DNA of 64,000 nt from Aegicerativicinus sediminis (GCF_015476115.1 NZ_CP064295.1:2970001-3034000); one strand, 5' to 3'; shown: positions 46,401 through 55,790, numbered from the stretch's first letter. A program made the numbers and translations. The notes: a model not told the origin generated them from the sequence alone.

Positions 46401-49335
46401 TCATCAACGCGAACCCTACGATGAGCGGCGGCGAGATCTGCCTATACGATGACGGCACGCTGTCTACAAAGAGCACGATAGACCTGGTGGCTCCGGCACC
46501 CCTGCTGCCTCCAACCCATACGTCTCCTCCGACACTGGCATAGCCACGGTCGACGACAACGGTTTGGTTACAGCGGTCTCGGACGGTACGGTCACGATCA
46601 CCTATACTGACGACAACGGCTGCCAGGTGGACGCCGATGTGATCATCAACGCGAACCCTACGATGAGCGGCGGCGAGATCTGCCTATACGATGACGGCAC
46701 GCTGTCTACAAAGAGCACGATAGACCTGGATGGCTCCGGCACCCCTGCTGCCTCCAACCCATACGTCTCCTCCGACACTGGCATAGCCACGGTCGACGAC
46801 AACGGTTTGGTTACAGCGGTCTCGGACGGTACGGTCACGATCACCTATACTGACGACAACGGCTGCCAGGTGGACGCCGATGTGATCATCAACGCGAACC
46901 CTACGATGAGCGGCGGCGAGATCTGCCTATACGATGACGGCACGCTGTCTACAAAGAGCACGATAGACCTGGATGGCTCCGGCACCCCTGCTGCCTCCAA
47001 CCCATACGTCTCCTCCGACACTGGCATAGCCACGGTCGACGACAACGGTTTGGTTACAGCGGTCTCGGACGGTACGGTCACGATCACCTATACTGACGAC
47101 AACGGCTGCCAGGTGGACGCCGATGTGATCATCAACGCGAACCCTACGATGAGCGGCGGCGAGATCTGCCTATACGATGACGGCACGCTGTCTACAAAGA
47201 GCACGATAGACCTGGATGGCTCCGGCACCCCTGCTGCCTCCAACCCATACGTCTCCTCCGACACTGGCATAGCCACGGTCGACGACAACGGTTTGGTTAC
47301 AGCGGTCTCGGACGGTACGGTCACGATCACCTATACTGACGACAACGGCTGCCAGGTGGACGCCGATGTGATCATCAACGCGAACCCTACGATGAGCGGC
47401 GGCGAGATCTGCCTATACGATGACGGCACGCTGTCTACAAAGAGCACGATAGACCTGGATGGCTCCGGCACCCCTGCTGCCTCCAACCCATACGTCTCCT
47501 CCGACACTGGCATAGCCACGGTCGACGACAACGGTTTGGTTACAGCGGTCTCGGACGGTACGGTCACGATCACCTATACTGACGACAACGGCTGCCAGGT
47601 GGACGCCGATGTGATCATCAACGCGAACCCTACGATGAGCGGCGGCGAGATCTGCCTATACGATGACGGCACGCTGTCTACAAAGAGCACGATAGACCTG
47701 GATGGCTCCGGCACCCCTGCTGCCTCCAACCCATACGTCTCCTCCGACACTGGCATAGCCACGGTCGACGACAACGGTTTGGTTACAGCGGTCTCGGACG
47801 GTACGGTCACGATCACCTATACTGACGACAACGGCTGCCAGGTGGACGCCGATGTGATCATCAACGCGAACCCTACGATGAGCGGCGGCGAGATCTGCCT
47901 ATACGATGACGGCACGCTGTCTACAAAGAGCACGATAGACCTGGATGGCTCCGGCACCCCTGCTGCCTCCAACCCATACGTCTCCTCCGACACTGGCATA
48001 GCCACGGTCGACGACAACGGTTTGGTTACAGCGGTCTCGGACGGTACGGTCACGATCACCTATACTGACGACAACGGCTGCCAGGTGGACGCCGATGTGA
48101 TCATCAACGCGAACCCTACGATGAGCGGCGGCGAGATCTGCCTATACGATGACGGCACGCTGTCTACAAAGAGCACGATAGACCTGGATGGCTCCGGCAC
48201 CCCTGCTGCCTCCAACCCATACGTCTCCTCCGACACTGGCATAGCCACGGTCGACGACAACGGTTTGGTTACAGCGGTCTCGGACGGTACGGTCACGATC
48301 ACCTATACTGACGACAACGGCTGCCAGGTGGACGCCGATGTGATCATCAACGCGAACCCTACGATGAGCGGCGGCGAGATCTGCCTATACGATGACGGCA
48401 CGCTGTCTACAAAGAGCACGATAGACCTGGATGGCTCCGGCACCCCTGCTGCCTCCAACCCATACGTCTCCTCCGACACTGGCATAGCCACGGTCGACGA
48501 CAACGGTTTGGTTACAGCGGTCTCGGACGGTACGGTCACGATCACCTATACTGACGACAACGGCTGCCAGGTGGACGCCGATGTGATCATCAACGCGAAC
48601 CCTACGATGAGCGGCGGCGAGATCTGCCTATACGATGACGGCACGCTGTCTACAAAGAGCACGATAGACCTGGATGGCTCCGGCACCCCTGCTGCCTCCA
48701 ACCCATACGTCTCCTCCGACACTGGCATAGCCACGGTCGACGACAACGGTTTGGTTACAGCGGTCTCGGACGGTACGGTCACGATCACCTATACTGACGA
48801 CAACGGCTGCCAGGTGGACGCCGATGTGATCATCAACGCGAACCCTACGATGAGCGGCGGCGAGATCTGCCTATACGATGACGGCACGCTGTCTACAAAG
48901 AGCACGATAGACCTGGATGGCTCCGGCACCCCTGCTGCCTCCAACCCATACGTCTCCTCCGACACTGGCATAGCCACGGTCGACGACAACGGTTTGGTTA
49001 CAGCGGTCTCGGACGGTACGGTCACGATCACCTATACTGACGACAACGGCTGCCAGGTGGACGCCGATGTGATCATCAACGCGAACCCTACGATGAGCGG
49101 CGGCGAGATCTGCCTATACGATGACGGCACGCTGTCTACAAAGAGCACGATAGACCTGGATGGCTCCGGCACCCCTGCTGCCTCCAACCCATACGTCTCC
49201 TCCGACACTGGCATAGCCACGGTCGACGACAACGGTTTGGTTACAGCGGTCTCGGACGGTACGGTCACGATCACCTATACTGACGACAACGGCTGCCAGG
49301 TGGACGCCGATGTGATCATCAACGCGAACCCTACT
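46179..49335 (+). repeat. Thirteen tandem 243-bp units encoding an 81-residue BIG2-like domain
   Basis: Units begin with ATGAGCGGCGGCGAGATC at 46179, 46421, 46663, 46906, 47149, 47392, 47635, 47878, 48121, 48364, 48607, 48850 and 49093; the last ends at about 49335. From unit 3 on they look identical base for base. Units 1 and 2 are each 242 bp: unit 1 lacks a G after 46388, and unit 2 lacks an A after 46487. I count 144 G/C in 243 bases (about 59%), against AT-rich flanks. The encoded unit ends in the typical BIG2 pattern SSDTGIATVDDNGLVTAVS then DGTVTITYTDDNGC. No spacers exist, so it is not a CRISPR array. Confidence 0.97.
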
Positions 49336-50499
49336 TGTTCAATAATAAGTCAAGTACCCGGAGGCACTACTATTTGTTTAGGTGAGACTATTGATTTTGA
49401 AATACCTACAGATTATGTTGGTGATTCTGACTATGACGTTGAATGGACCAGTTCAGATGCAGGTATAATATTTGTTATTCAAGGAACTAATACCCCTGAT
49501 AACACTGCAGATAAAGTAACTGCTACTAATATTACGGATCCTTCATTTACAGTTTATTTAAAATTGACATATTTGGATGAATGTGAATCTGACTGTGAGT
49601 TAAGTTTCAATTCAGAACCTTGTGTTGACCAATGTACTTGGACTCCAGGTTTCTGGAAAAACCATCCTGAAGAGATTTGTGGATTGCTAGGTGGTACGGT
49701 TACCAAGTATAAGGGTGAACGTACTTGTTCAGGTGAGACAGCTAATATAGGATTTATCCTATGTGGGGAGCACTATACTCTTTCAGCTTCAGATATTTCT
49801 TGTTTGTTTGAATATAGTAGTGATACAAGAGGAAATAAAACCCCTAGTGGTTGTACTCCTGATGTTGTGGCTATTGCTGAATACTTTGCTCCATTCCCTA
49901 ATGGAGAAACATTGTTACACCATATTTTAGCGGCTAAATTAAACCTAATGTTTAATGGTGTAGATTTTGGCAATTTAACTATTGGTGATATGACATGTAT
50001 AGATGTAGTCAACGGAGTTAATGTTCCTGATATCTTCAATGGAACTCCAGATGCAAGTGCAAATGAAATTTGTGCCATTGATTTCTGTTTATCAGGAGAT
50101 GCTGATGCAGCTACACTATCAGAATATATCAAGCCATTAACAGCGTTTAACGAATGTAATAATACCTGTGGATTGCCATCTGGTGTTGTTCCAACAAATA
50201 ATTTGGAAACTACAAATAGTTCTGCAATGCTTGGAATGGATATATTAACCTATCCAAACCCTCATGACGGAGTATTAAACGTACGTTATAAGTTTGATTA
50301 TGACACTGATGTTTCTATTAAGTTCTACGACCTTAAAGGTTCTTTGGTAATGGATAAAGAAATCAAAGGATACCATAAAGGTGAGGATGGTTTAGAAACA
50401 TTCCAAATGAGACAGCGTCAAGACCAAGTCTTGTTTATGCAGGTGACCTCTAACAGGGAACAAACTGTTAAAAAGATTATCGCAACCGATAGGAAGTGA
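46564..50499 (+). CDS. Secreted Ig-like repeat protein, C-terminal part with T9SS sorting domain
   Basis: Continuation of the gene begun at 44715, now two bases out of the first frame, exactly as two single-base deletions predict. The TTG at 46564 is an internal Leu codon and not a natural start. Residues 1-924 are the rest of unit 2 plus eleven whole BIG2-like units. Residues about 925-1225 form a Cys-rich domain including CTWTPGFWKNHPEE, a motif of bacterial surface proteins. Residues about 1226-1311 form the Por secretion tail (type A sorting domain): DILTYPNPHDGVLNVRY and VKKIIATD. The protein is presumably exported by T9SS and used in adhesion or as a surface stalk. Confidence 0.85.
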   Translation: MVTAVSDGTVTITYTDDNGCQVDADVIINANPTMSGGEICLYDDGTLSTKSTIDLDGSGTPAASNPYVSSDTGIATVDDNGLVTAVSDGTVTITYTDDNGCQVDADVIINANPTMSGGEICLYDDGTLSTKSTIDLDGSGTPAASNPYVSSDTGIATVDDNGLVTAVSDGTVTITYTDDNGCQVDADVIINANPTMSGGEICLYDDGTLSTKSTIDLDGSGTPAASNPYVSSDTGIATVDDNGLVTAVSDGTVTITYTDDNGCQVDADVIINANPTMSGGEICLYDDGTLSTKSTIDLDGSGTPAASNPYVSSDTGIATVDDNGLVTAVSDGTVTITYTDDNGCQVDADVIINANPTMSGGEICLYDDGTLSTKSTIDLDGSGTPAASNPYVSSDTGIATVDDNGLVTAVSDGTVTITYTDDNGCQVDADVIINANPTMSGGEICLYDDGTLSTKSTIDLDGSGTPAASNPYVSSDTGIATVDDNGLVTAVSDGTVTITYTDDNGCQVDADVIINANPTMSGGEICLYDDGTLSTKSTIDLDGSGTPAASNPYVSSDTGIATVDDNGLVTAVSDGTVTITYTDDNGCQVDADVIINANPTMSGGEICLYDDGTLSTKSTIDLDGSGTPAASNPYVSSDTGIATVDDNGLVTAVSDGTVTITYTDDNGCQVDADVIINANPTMSGGEICLYDDGTLSTKSTIDLDGSGTPAASNPYVSSDTGIATVDDNGLVTAVSDGTVTITYTDDNGCQVDADVIINANPTMSGGEICLYDDGTLSTKSTIDLDGSGTPAASNPYVSSDTGIATVDDNGLVTAVSDGTVTITYTDDNGCQVDADVIINANPTMSGGEICLYDDGTLSTKSTIDLDGSGTPAASNPYVSSDTGIATVDDNGLVTAVSDGTVTITYTDDNGCQVDADVIINANPTCSIISQVPGGTTICLGETIDFEIPTDYVGDSDYDVEWTSSDAGIIFVIQGTNTPDNTADKVTATNITDPSFTVYLKLTYLDECESDCELSFNSEPCVDQCTWTPGFWKNHPEEICGLLGGTVTKYKGERTCSGETANIGFILCGEHYTLSASDISCLFEYSSDTRGNKTPSGCTPDVVAIAEYFAPFPNGETLLHHILAAKLNLMFNGVDFGNLTIGDMTCIDVVNGVNVPDIFNGTPDASANEICAIDFCLSGDADAATLSEYIKPLTAFNECNNTCGLPSGVVPTNNLETTNSSAMLGMDILTYPNPHDGVLNVRYKFDYDTDVSIKFYDLKGSLVMDKEIKGYHKGEDGLETFQMRQRQDQVLFMQVTSNREQTVKKIIATDRK

Positions 50500-50524
50500 T
50501 AATAAATTTGATTAATAACCAACC

Positions 50525-50551
50525 AAAAGCGGCCTTCGGGCCGCTTTTTTT
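50525..50551 (+). terminator. Terminator of the repeat-protein gene
   Basis: Perfect 10-bp stem AAAAGCGGCC / GGCCGCTTTT with the stable TTCG tetraloop, then TT. It sits 25 bases after the stop and 18 before the end of the convergent gene. Confidence 0.9.
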
Positions 50552-50568
50552 AATTTGTTGGTATTAAT

Positions 50569-51231
50569 TTATCGTCGTTTAGTGTCTACTAAGAAGGCAA
50601 TGCCTGCTAGGACAAAATAGGAGGTGAGTGCTGAAAAGGTCAATTTTACTACGTTTTCTTCCGAAGGAAGCACATAATAATTGAGATAATTGAGGAGTAT
50701 AAGAAAAAGGGCCAATGATGTTGCGGCATACCCTCCAGATTTCCTGATTCGTTCGGAATGTAGCATATAAAACACCAGGCCCAACAACACCAATCCTGAT
50801 TCTACTAAAAAGGTCATTAATTTATAATTCCAGAGGCCTAGACCAAATTTAGGGTCTCCCCAAATCAATGGTAAATCTGGTATATGGGCAATTAAATCTA
50901 GCAACCAGTGAGACATTACTGCCAAAGCGGCAAACAATCCTATTCTTTTTCTACCTGATGTATTCTTATACAATACGTTTGCAAAAACAACATAGGTTAT
51001 TATACCCCAAAGTAAGGTCGCTAAGAAACCATGCGTAATAGGGTAATGGTAAAAATCAAAATTATTAACCTCTGTAATTCCTTCAACAAACCCAATATGT
51101 TCCAAACCAATTAAAACAAATGGGAAAAATAGTATATCTACAAATTGTACTGCTAAAAATAAAGTCCCTAGGGATAATCGTGGTTCTTTACCCTTTATTA
51201 AGAAGGCGGCGGCATAATGACCTACAAACAT
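50569..51231 (-). CDS. YdjM-like inner membrane protein (metal-dependent hydrolase superfamily)
   Basis: Protein of 220 residues with six to seven hydrophobic segments. The N-terminal GHYAAAFLIKG, the PITHGFLATLLWG segment and SHWLLDLIAHIPDLP are typical of the YdjM/YbcI membrane family with conserved His and Asp residues that could bind metal. Its function in flavobacteria is unknown. It is convergent with the repeat-protein gene. Confidence 0.75.
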   Translation of the reverse strand: MFVGHYAAAFLIKGKEPRLSLGTLFLAVQFVDILFFPFVLIGLEHIGFVEGITEVNNFDFYHYPITHGFLATLLWGIITYVVFANVLYKNTSGRKRIGLFAALAVMSHWLLDLIAHIPDLPLIWGDPKFGLGLWNYKLMTFLVESGLVLLGLVFYMLHSERIRKSGGYAATSLALFLILLNYLNYYVLPSEENVVKLTFSALTSYFVLAGIAFLVDTKRR

Positions 51232-51365
51232 ATCATACAGTTAGTTGATTCAGCTAAATGTACAATTTTCTTTTTTCTAGATAATTTTTACAATTGAGGG
51301 ATCATTTATTACGGTTGGTCATTAAATTATTTCTAATCCCTTTAGACTTATAGATATTTGAATGG

Positions 51366-51373
51366 TAAATTTG
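51366..51373 (+). promoter_or_regulatory. Candidate -7 box of the regulator operon
   Basis: TAAATTTG fits TAnnTTTG exactly, 42 bases before the sensor kinase ATG. The best -33 candidate is a weak TTTA 21 bases upstream. Confidence 0.38.
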
Positions 51374-51415
51374 AAAGTATACAGTTCAATGAGAATTAAT
51401 AATGGAAATTAATTA

Positions 51416-52756
51416 ATGATAAGGTTTATAAAAATAATTGGTATTGGTATAGGGTTGGGCGTCTTCCTAACCTTGGTTAACCAAGTCATACGGTTGGTTG
51501 ATGGTAGCCCACTGGCCACCTTTAGCGATATATTATATGCCTTAAAATACCAAATGCTTTATGCTATTGGCCTTACAATGGCCAATGGCTATTTTTTTGA
51601 GTATGTCAATAATTTACAATGGAAGAAATACCAAAAATTTAGACTTCTTTTTTCATTTATTGGCTGTGCATTAGTGACTTTAACCGCTATATTCTTTATA
51701 AGAATGTTCCATGAAATGGTTTGGGAGCATGAAACTTTCTCTGTTTTTCTTCAAACAGAAAAAGAGGCCGGGATGACATATTTAATTTCAACCACTATAG
51801 CTCTAATCGTATTTTTTGGATTTTACCTAGCTTATCATTTTAGGGAACGTCAGAAAGAAAAAGTTATAGAGCAAAAGGTAATCGCTGGAACTGCTACCGC
51901 AAAATTGGATGCCCTAAAAAGTCAATTAGACCCGCACTTCCTATTTAATAGCTTAAATGTATTAACTAGTTTAATTGAAGAAAATCCAAATAAAGCTACT
52001 GATTTTACTACTTCATTATCAAAGGTTTACAGATATGTACTTGAACAAAAAGATAAATATATAATTTCTTTGGACGAGGAGTTGGAATTTGCTAAAATCT
52101 ATATGTCTCTTCTTAAAATGAGATTTGAGGACAGTCTTATATTTGAGTTACCTGAACGTTCCAAAAACCCAGAATATCAGGTCGTACCACTGTCCTTGCA
52201 ATTATTGTTGGAAAATTCTGTTAAACACAATTCCGTGACAAGTTCAAGACCTTTAAAAATTAAAATTTATGAGCAAGACGGCTACTTATTTGTAGAAAAT
52301 AATCTACAGCCTAAGGAAACCTTGAAAAAGGGAAGCGGGGTAGGTTTAAATAATATTAAGGAACGTTATTCGCTCTTTACCAATAAATCAATTCTTTTCG
52401 AGCAAACAGACCAATTGTTTAGGGTTGGTTTGCCTTTACTAACTAAAAATGTTTTAATCATGGAATCTAATTCAGTTAATTACCAAGACAGTTATATGCG
52501 TGCAAGAAAGCACGTAGATGAGTTGAAGGAATTTTATTTTTCCTTTTTATCCTTTTTTGTGGTTATTCCATTTTTAATTTTTATTAATTACAAAACCTAT
52601 TGGGAATTTAAGTGGTTCTGGTTTCCGTTATTGGGTTGGTTAATCGGATTGGGATTCCAGGCAGTTAAGTTATTCGTCAGCAATGGTTTTCTAGGAAGGT
52701 CTTGGGAAAAAAGAGTCATTGAGAAATATATGAACGAAGAAAAAGACCAATTTTAA
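51416..52756 (+). CDS. LytS-type sensor histidine kinase fused to a C-terminal 2TM domain
   Basis: Membrane sensor kinase that should phosphorylate the LytTR regulator two genes on. In its 446 residues, an N-terminal membrane part with about four helices (1-140) precedes a His_kinase domain with H174 in LDPHFLFNSLN and an ATPase region (LSLQLLLENSVKHNS, GSGVGLNNIKERY). After about residue 345, a second membrane module with two helices (FYFSFLSFFVVIPFLIF; WFWFPLLGWLIGLGFQ) ends in GRSWEKRVIEKYM, the 2TM domain pattern. The same module follows as a separate gene. What it senses is unknown. Confidence 0.9.
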   Translation: MIRFIKIIGIGIGLGVFLTLVNQVIRLVDGSPLATFSDILYALKYQMLYAIGLTMANGYFFEYVNNLQWKKYQKFRLLFSFIGCALVTLTAIFFIRMFHEMVWEHETFSVFLQTEKEAGMTYLISTTIALIVFFGFYLAYHFRERQKEKVIEQKVIAGTATAKLDALKSQLDPHFLFNSLNVLTSLIEENPNKATDFTTSLSKVYRYVLEQKDKYIISLDEELEFAKIYMSLLKMRFEDSLIFELPERSKNPEYQVVPLSLQLLLENSVKHNSVTSSRPLKIKIYEQDGYLFVENNLQPKETLKKGSGVGLNNIKERYSLFTNKSILFEQTDQLFRVGLPLLTKNVLIMESNSVNYQDSYMRARKHVDELKEFYFSFLSFFVVIPFLIFINYKTYWEFKWFWFPLLGWLIGLGFQAVKLFVSNGFLGRSWEKRVIEKYMNEEKDQF

Positions 52757-52786
52757 ATAGAGGTTATCATTTCAAAGAAAGGTATT

Positions 52787-53128
52787 ATGGAAAAATATGA
52801 TAGATTAAAGCGTTTAGAGTCACCTTCTAAAGGTGATTGGAAGAATGATGAAGCCTTTTATAGGGCTAAAAAGAAATTAGATAAACTCAAAGGATTTTAC
52901 AGGCATTTAGCAGTTTACGTTATCATCAATATATTCTTGATCATTTTAATAGGGATGCAATCTGGCGGAAACTTTTTTAATTTCGGTACTTTCTCTACAG
53001 CTTTTTTTTGGGGAATCGGGCTTATGTTCCACGCAATGAGCGTGTTCTTGCCTAATTTCGTTTTTTCAAAACGCTGGGAAGAACGAAAGATTAAGGAGTA
53101 TATGGATCGGGATAAAATGAATTTTTAA
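52787..53128 (+). CDS. 2TM domain protein
   Basis: Small membrane protein of 113 residues: a charged N-terminus, two helices (AVYVIINIFLIILIGM; FFWGIGLMFHAMSVF) and the closing SKRWEERKIKEYMDRDKM, which mirrors the C-terminus of the preceding kinase. It is 30 bases after the kinase and 20 before the response regulator. Proteins of this family accompany LytS/LytTR pairs in flavobacteria and may modulate the kinase; that is inference. Confidence 0.88.
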   Translation: MEKYDRLKRLESPSKGDWKNDEAFYRAKKKLDKLKGFYRHLAVYVIINIFLIILIGMQSGGNFFNFGTFSTAFFWGIGLMFHAMSVFLPNFVFSKRWEERKIKEYMDRDKMNF

Positions 53129-53148
53129 AATTTATAAGCAAGGTTGTC

Positions 53149-53901
53149 ATGAAGGCTATAATTATAGAGGATGAAAAACCGTCTGCCCGAAGATTGCAGC
53201 GTATGCTTCAAACGATTGGCTTAGAGGTTGTATGTTTATTACATTCAGTAGAGGAAGCCGGCAAATGGTTTGATGAAAATGCCCATCCTGACCTTATAAT
53301 GCTTGATATACAACTAAGCGATGGGCTTTCTTTTGATATTTTTGAGGGTAGGTCCATAAATTCTCATATTATTTTCACTACTGCTTTTGATGAGTACGCA
53401 TTACGGGCGTTTAAACTGAATAGCATCGATTATCTGTTAAAACCAATTGAAGAAGCTGAATTGCAAGCTGCCATTGAAAAATTTAAGGCTCTTCGAAATC
53501 AATTCAAAACCTCAAGTTTGAATTTGGAGCAGATTAAAAGTTTACTTGTTGGAGGTAAGGAAAAGGAGTATAAAAAACGATTCACCGTAAAAATTGGGCA
53601 GCACATAAAGTTGGTGGATGCGGATTCCATCGAATGCATTTATTCAGAAAACAAAGGAACCTATCTATATACCAATAATAAACGCTCGTTTTTAATTGAT
53701 CAGACTTTGGACCAATTAGAGGGGGAATTAGACCCTTCTGTGTTCTTCAGAGTTAATAGAACTTTCTACGTGAATATAAATGCAATCGTAGATATTATTA
53801 ACTACACCAATTCTCGACTTAGGATAAAATTAAATACCTATAAAGATGAGGAAATCATAGTAGCCAGAGAACGCGTTAAGAATTTTAGGGAGTGGTTATA
53901 A
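53149..53901 (+). CDS. LytTR-family response regulator
   Basis: Two-component transcription regulator of 250 residues. The receiver domain (1-120) has the acidic pocket IIEDEKPSA, the phospho-acceptor D53 in IMLDIQLSDG, and the conserved Lys in YLLKPIEEAEL. A LytTR DNA-binding domain follows (about 145-250; FTVKIGQHIKLVDAD; FFRVNRTFYVNINAI). It is likely the partner of the LytS-type kinase. Target genes are not visible. Confidence 0.94.
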   Translation: MKAIIIEDEKPSARRLQRMLQTIGLEVVCLLHSVEEAGKWFDENAHPDLIMLDIQLSDGLSFDIFEGRSINSHIIFTTAFDEYALRAFKLNSIDYLLKPIEEAELQAAIEKFKALRNQFKTSSLNLEQIKSLLVGGKEKEYKKRFTVKIGQHIKLVDADSIECIYSENKGTYLYTNNKRSFLIDQTLDQLEGELDPSVFFRVNRTFYVNINAIVDIINYTNSRLRIKLNTYKDEEIIVARERVKNFREWL

Positions 53902-53944
53902 TTTAAATGTTTTGTTTAGATAATTAAATATAAAATACTGTATA

Positions 53945-55120
53945 TTAGTTATTTATTTTATTATCATCAAAGGCTGAAGGTAACATGTTAGGAATTAACC
54001 TAACAAAGATTGGTAGTAATATTGCTCCTCCTGGTAATATAAAGATAGCCAAGCTAGGAATTGTTTTAATAAGGTCTAATAATTGGTTTTGAATTTTCTT
54101 CTGTTCCTCTTTGGTAAGGTTTCTCGAACGGGATTTAGATAACAAAACCATCAATTCTTTGCTGCCTTGTATTTCCTTTATTAACCGTTTGCTGTTGCGT
54201 TTTATTAGTTTACTGACCAGTTGAACAGAGTTGCCATAAAAGTTTCCTAGGGGATGGGTTTGGCTTAATAAACGTTTGTATTCAGGATGCGTTTTTACAA
54301 ATGTTCTGATGATATTCAAAGAATCTGAGATCTGTTCAATAGGTAATCGCAAATCAGAACATAGGCTTTTTAAAAAGACACTTTCAGAAAAATCTATTGT
54401 TGAATCTTCCCAAGCCAACATACATCCCAAATCTAATAGATATCGTCGTTCTTCTATGGTGAATTCATTTAAACTGGAGCGATAAGCTTTTGTAAAGTCT
54501 ATATTTTTTGTGTTAGCATAGCGGACAGAATCATCGTAGAATTGTTTTCTATGGGTACCGTCAGCAAATTCATTTAGATATTCATAAGACAAATTCATAA
54601 TAGCATGCTCCAGCTTTGCAGCGTACATTTTCACTTTTGTCGGTTCCTCTAAACTTGCCTTAAATGTTAAGACATCTACGTAAAGAAGAGAATTTGCAAG
54701 AATAGCGTTAAAATTTCTAGTAAAGGGATTGTCATTTAATTGAACCCTTTCATCAAGTAACTTCTCTAGTTTTGTTCCCGCATCTAATCCAGACATCAGG
54801 CGTTTCCAAATCGACATATCAGAAACTTCCAATTCCTTATAAAATTCATAGATGGCCATCCTGAAATCCTCAAAAGAAGATTCAGGGAATTTGAATTGGT
54901 AAATTTGGAATAAACTTACCATCAAATTGATTTTTGCCATCTCATCCGTCGAAAAGTGAGATTTATGTCCGAACTGTGGAGGAATTCCCAAGTTAAAACC
55001 ATAGGTGAACCCCATTAGGCACATTTGGGTATATAAATCCGTGTAATCCTTAAAGTGCAAAGGATGCTTGATTAATATAGAACCTAATTTGGCAATCCAG
55101 CCTTGGGATGATGGATTCAT
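53945..55120 (-). CDS. LETM1-related protein with TerB-like middle
   Basis: Protein of 391 residues similar in its last 70 residues to LETM1-like domains: KLIKRNSKRLIKEIQGSK, then SRNLTKEEQKKIQNQLLDL, a hydrophobic segment (TIPSLAIFILPGGAILLPIF) and RLIPNMLPSAF. Residues about 225-265 resemble a TerB-like helical bundle (ERRYLLDLGCMLAWEDSTID). It matches what I recall as the LETM1-related biofilm-associated proteins of flavobacteria; the biofilm role is from that name only. It is convergent with the LytTR gene, 43 bases apart. Confidence 0.72.
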   Translation of the reverse strand: MNPSSQGWIAKLGSILIKHPLHFKDYTDLYTQMCLMGFTYGFNLGIPPQFGHKSHFSTDEMAKINLMVSLFQIYQFKFPESSFEDFRMAIYEFYKELEVSDMSIWKRLMSGLDAGTKLEKLLDERVQLNDNPFTRNFNAILANSLLYVDVLTFKASLEEPTKVKMYAAKLEHAIMNLSYEYLNEFADGTHRKQFYDDSVRYANTKNIDFTKAYRSSLNEFTIEERRYLLDLGCMLAWEDSTIDFSESVFLKSLCSDLRLPIEQISDSLNIIRTFVKTHPEYKRLLSQTHPLGNFYGNSVQLVSKLIKRNSKRLIKEIQGSKELMVLLSKSRSRNLTKEEQKKIQNQLLDLIKTIPSLAIFILPGGAILLPIFVRLIPNMLPSAFDDNKINN

Positions 55121-55190
55121 GACTCAAGTTAAAGAGAGACAAATATAGAAGGTTTAGTAATTATATTGGGTTATGAGTTTTACCAAATGG

Positions 55191-55790
55191 TTAAGCCTTT
55201 AACTTGTCCAATAGATTTTTCTTAACGGTTGGCCATTCACTTTCAATAATTGAATAAACAGCAGTATCCCTATACTTACCGTCAACTAATATTCTATGAT
55301 TCCTTAGGATTCCATCCTCATTTGCTCCAATACGCTGTATTGCATTCCTCGAAGCATTATTGACCACATGTGTTCTAAATTCAACTGCAATACATTTTAA
55401 ATGCTCAAATGCGTGTTTAAGCAACAGATATTTACACTCAGTATTAACACGTGTACGTTGATAGGATTTTGAATACCAGGTATGGCCAATTTCTAATCTA
55501 CGATTTGTAGGATCTATATTCATAAATCTTGTAGTGCCAATAATTTTCTTATCCCTTTTATGATAAACAACAAATGCAAGTTGAGAACCATGATCTTGTT
55601 CTACCCAAGCTTTATCTAGGTAGCTATCGATAGTATCCTTATTTGGAACGGAAGTAAACCATAGATTCCATAGTTCTCCATCGGCTGCGGCCTCTAATAG
55701 CTTGGTACGGTGTTTAACTTTAAGAGGTTTTAACTTAACCGTTTCGCCTTTAAGTTTAATGGGGATAATAGGGAAGTTATTTGATGTCAT
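55191..55790 (-). CDS. GNAT-family acetyltransferase (RimJ/RimL-like)
   Basis: GNAT fold of 199 residues with an early KLKPLKVKHRTKLLEAA strand-helix, IIGTTRFMNIDPTNRRLEIG, TWYSKSYQRTRVNTECKYL in the acetyl-CoA region, and NASRNAIQRIGANEDG, which matches the Acetyltransf_3 subgroup. Substrate (ribosomal protein N-terminus or small amine) cannot be read. It lies downstream of the SOD gene with a terminator between. Confidence 0.85.
   Translation of the reverse strand: MTSNNFPIIPIKLKGETVKLKPLKVKHRTKLLEAAADGELWNLWFTSVPNKDTIDSYLDKAWVEQDHGSQLAFVVYHKRDKKIIGTTRFMNIDPTNRRLEIGHTWYSKSYQRTRVNTECKYLLLKHAFEHLKCIAVEFRTHVVNNASRNAIQRIGANEDGILRNHRILVDGKYRDTAVYSIIESEWPTVKKNLLDKLKA

Noticed and set aside
46564-46566. 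TTG as a real start for the second half of the repeat protein
   Set aside because: It is an internal Leu codon of the repeat unit, repeated in every unit, with no signal peptide after it.
46602-49274. Eleven identical 80-codon open frames on the minus strand, one per repeat unit
   Set aside because: They arise only because the GC-rich unit has no stop in that antisense frame; start positions follow the 243-bp period and no independent coding sign exists.
46179-49335. CRISPR-like regular array
   Set aside because: The 243-bp units abut without unique spacers, encode a protein domain, and no cas genes are near.
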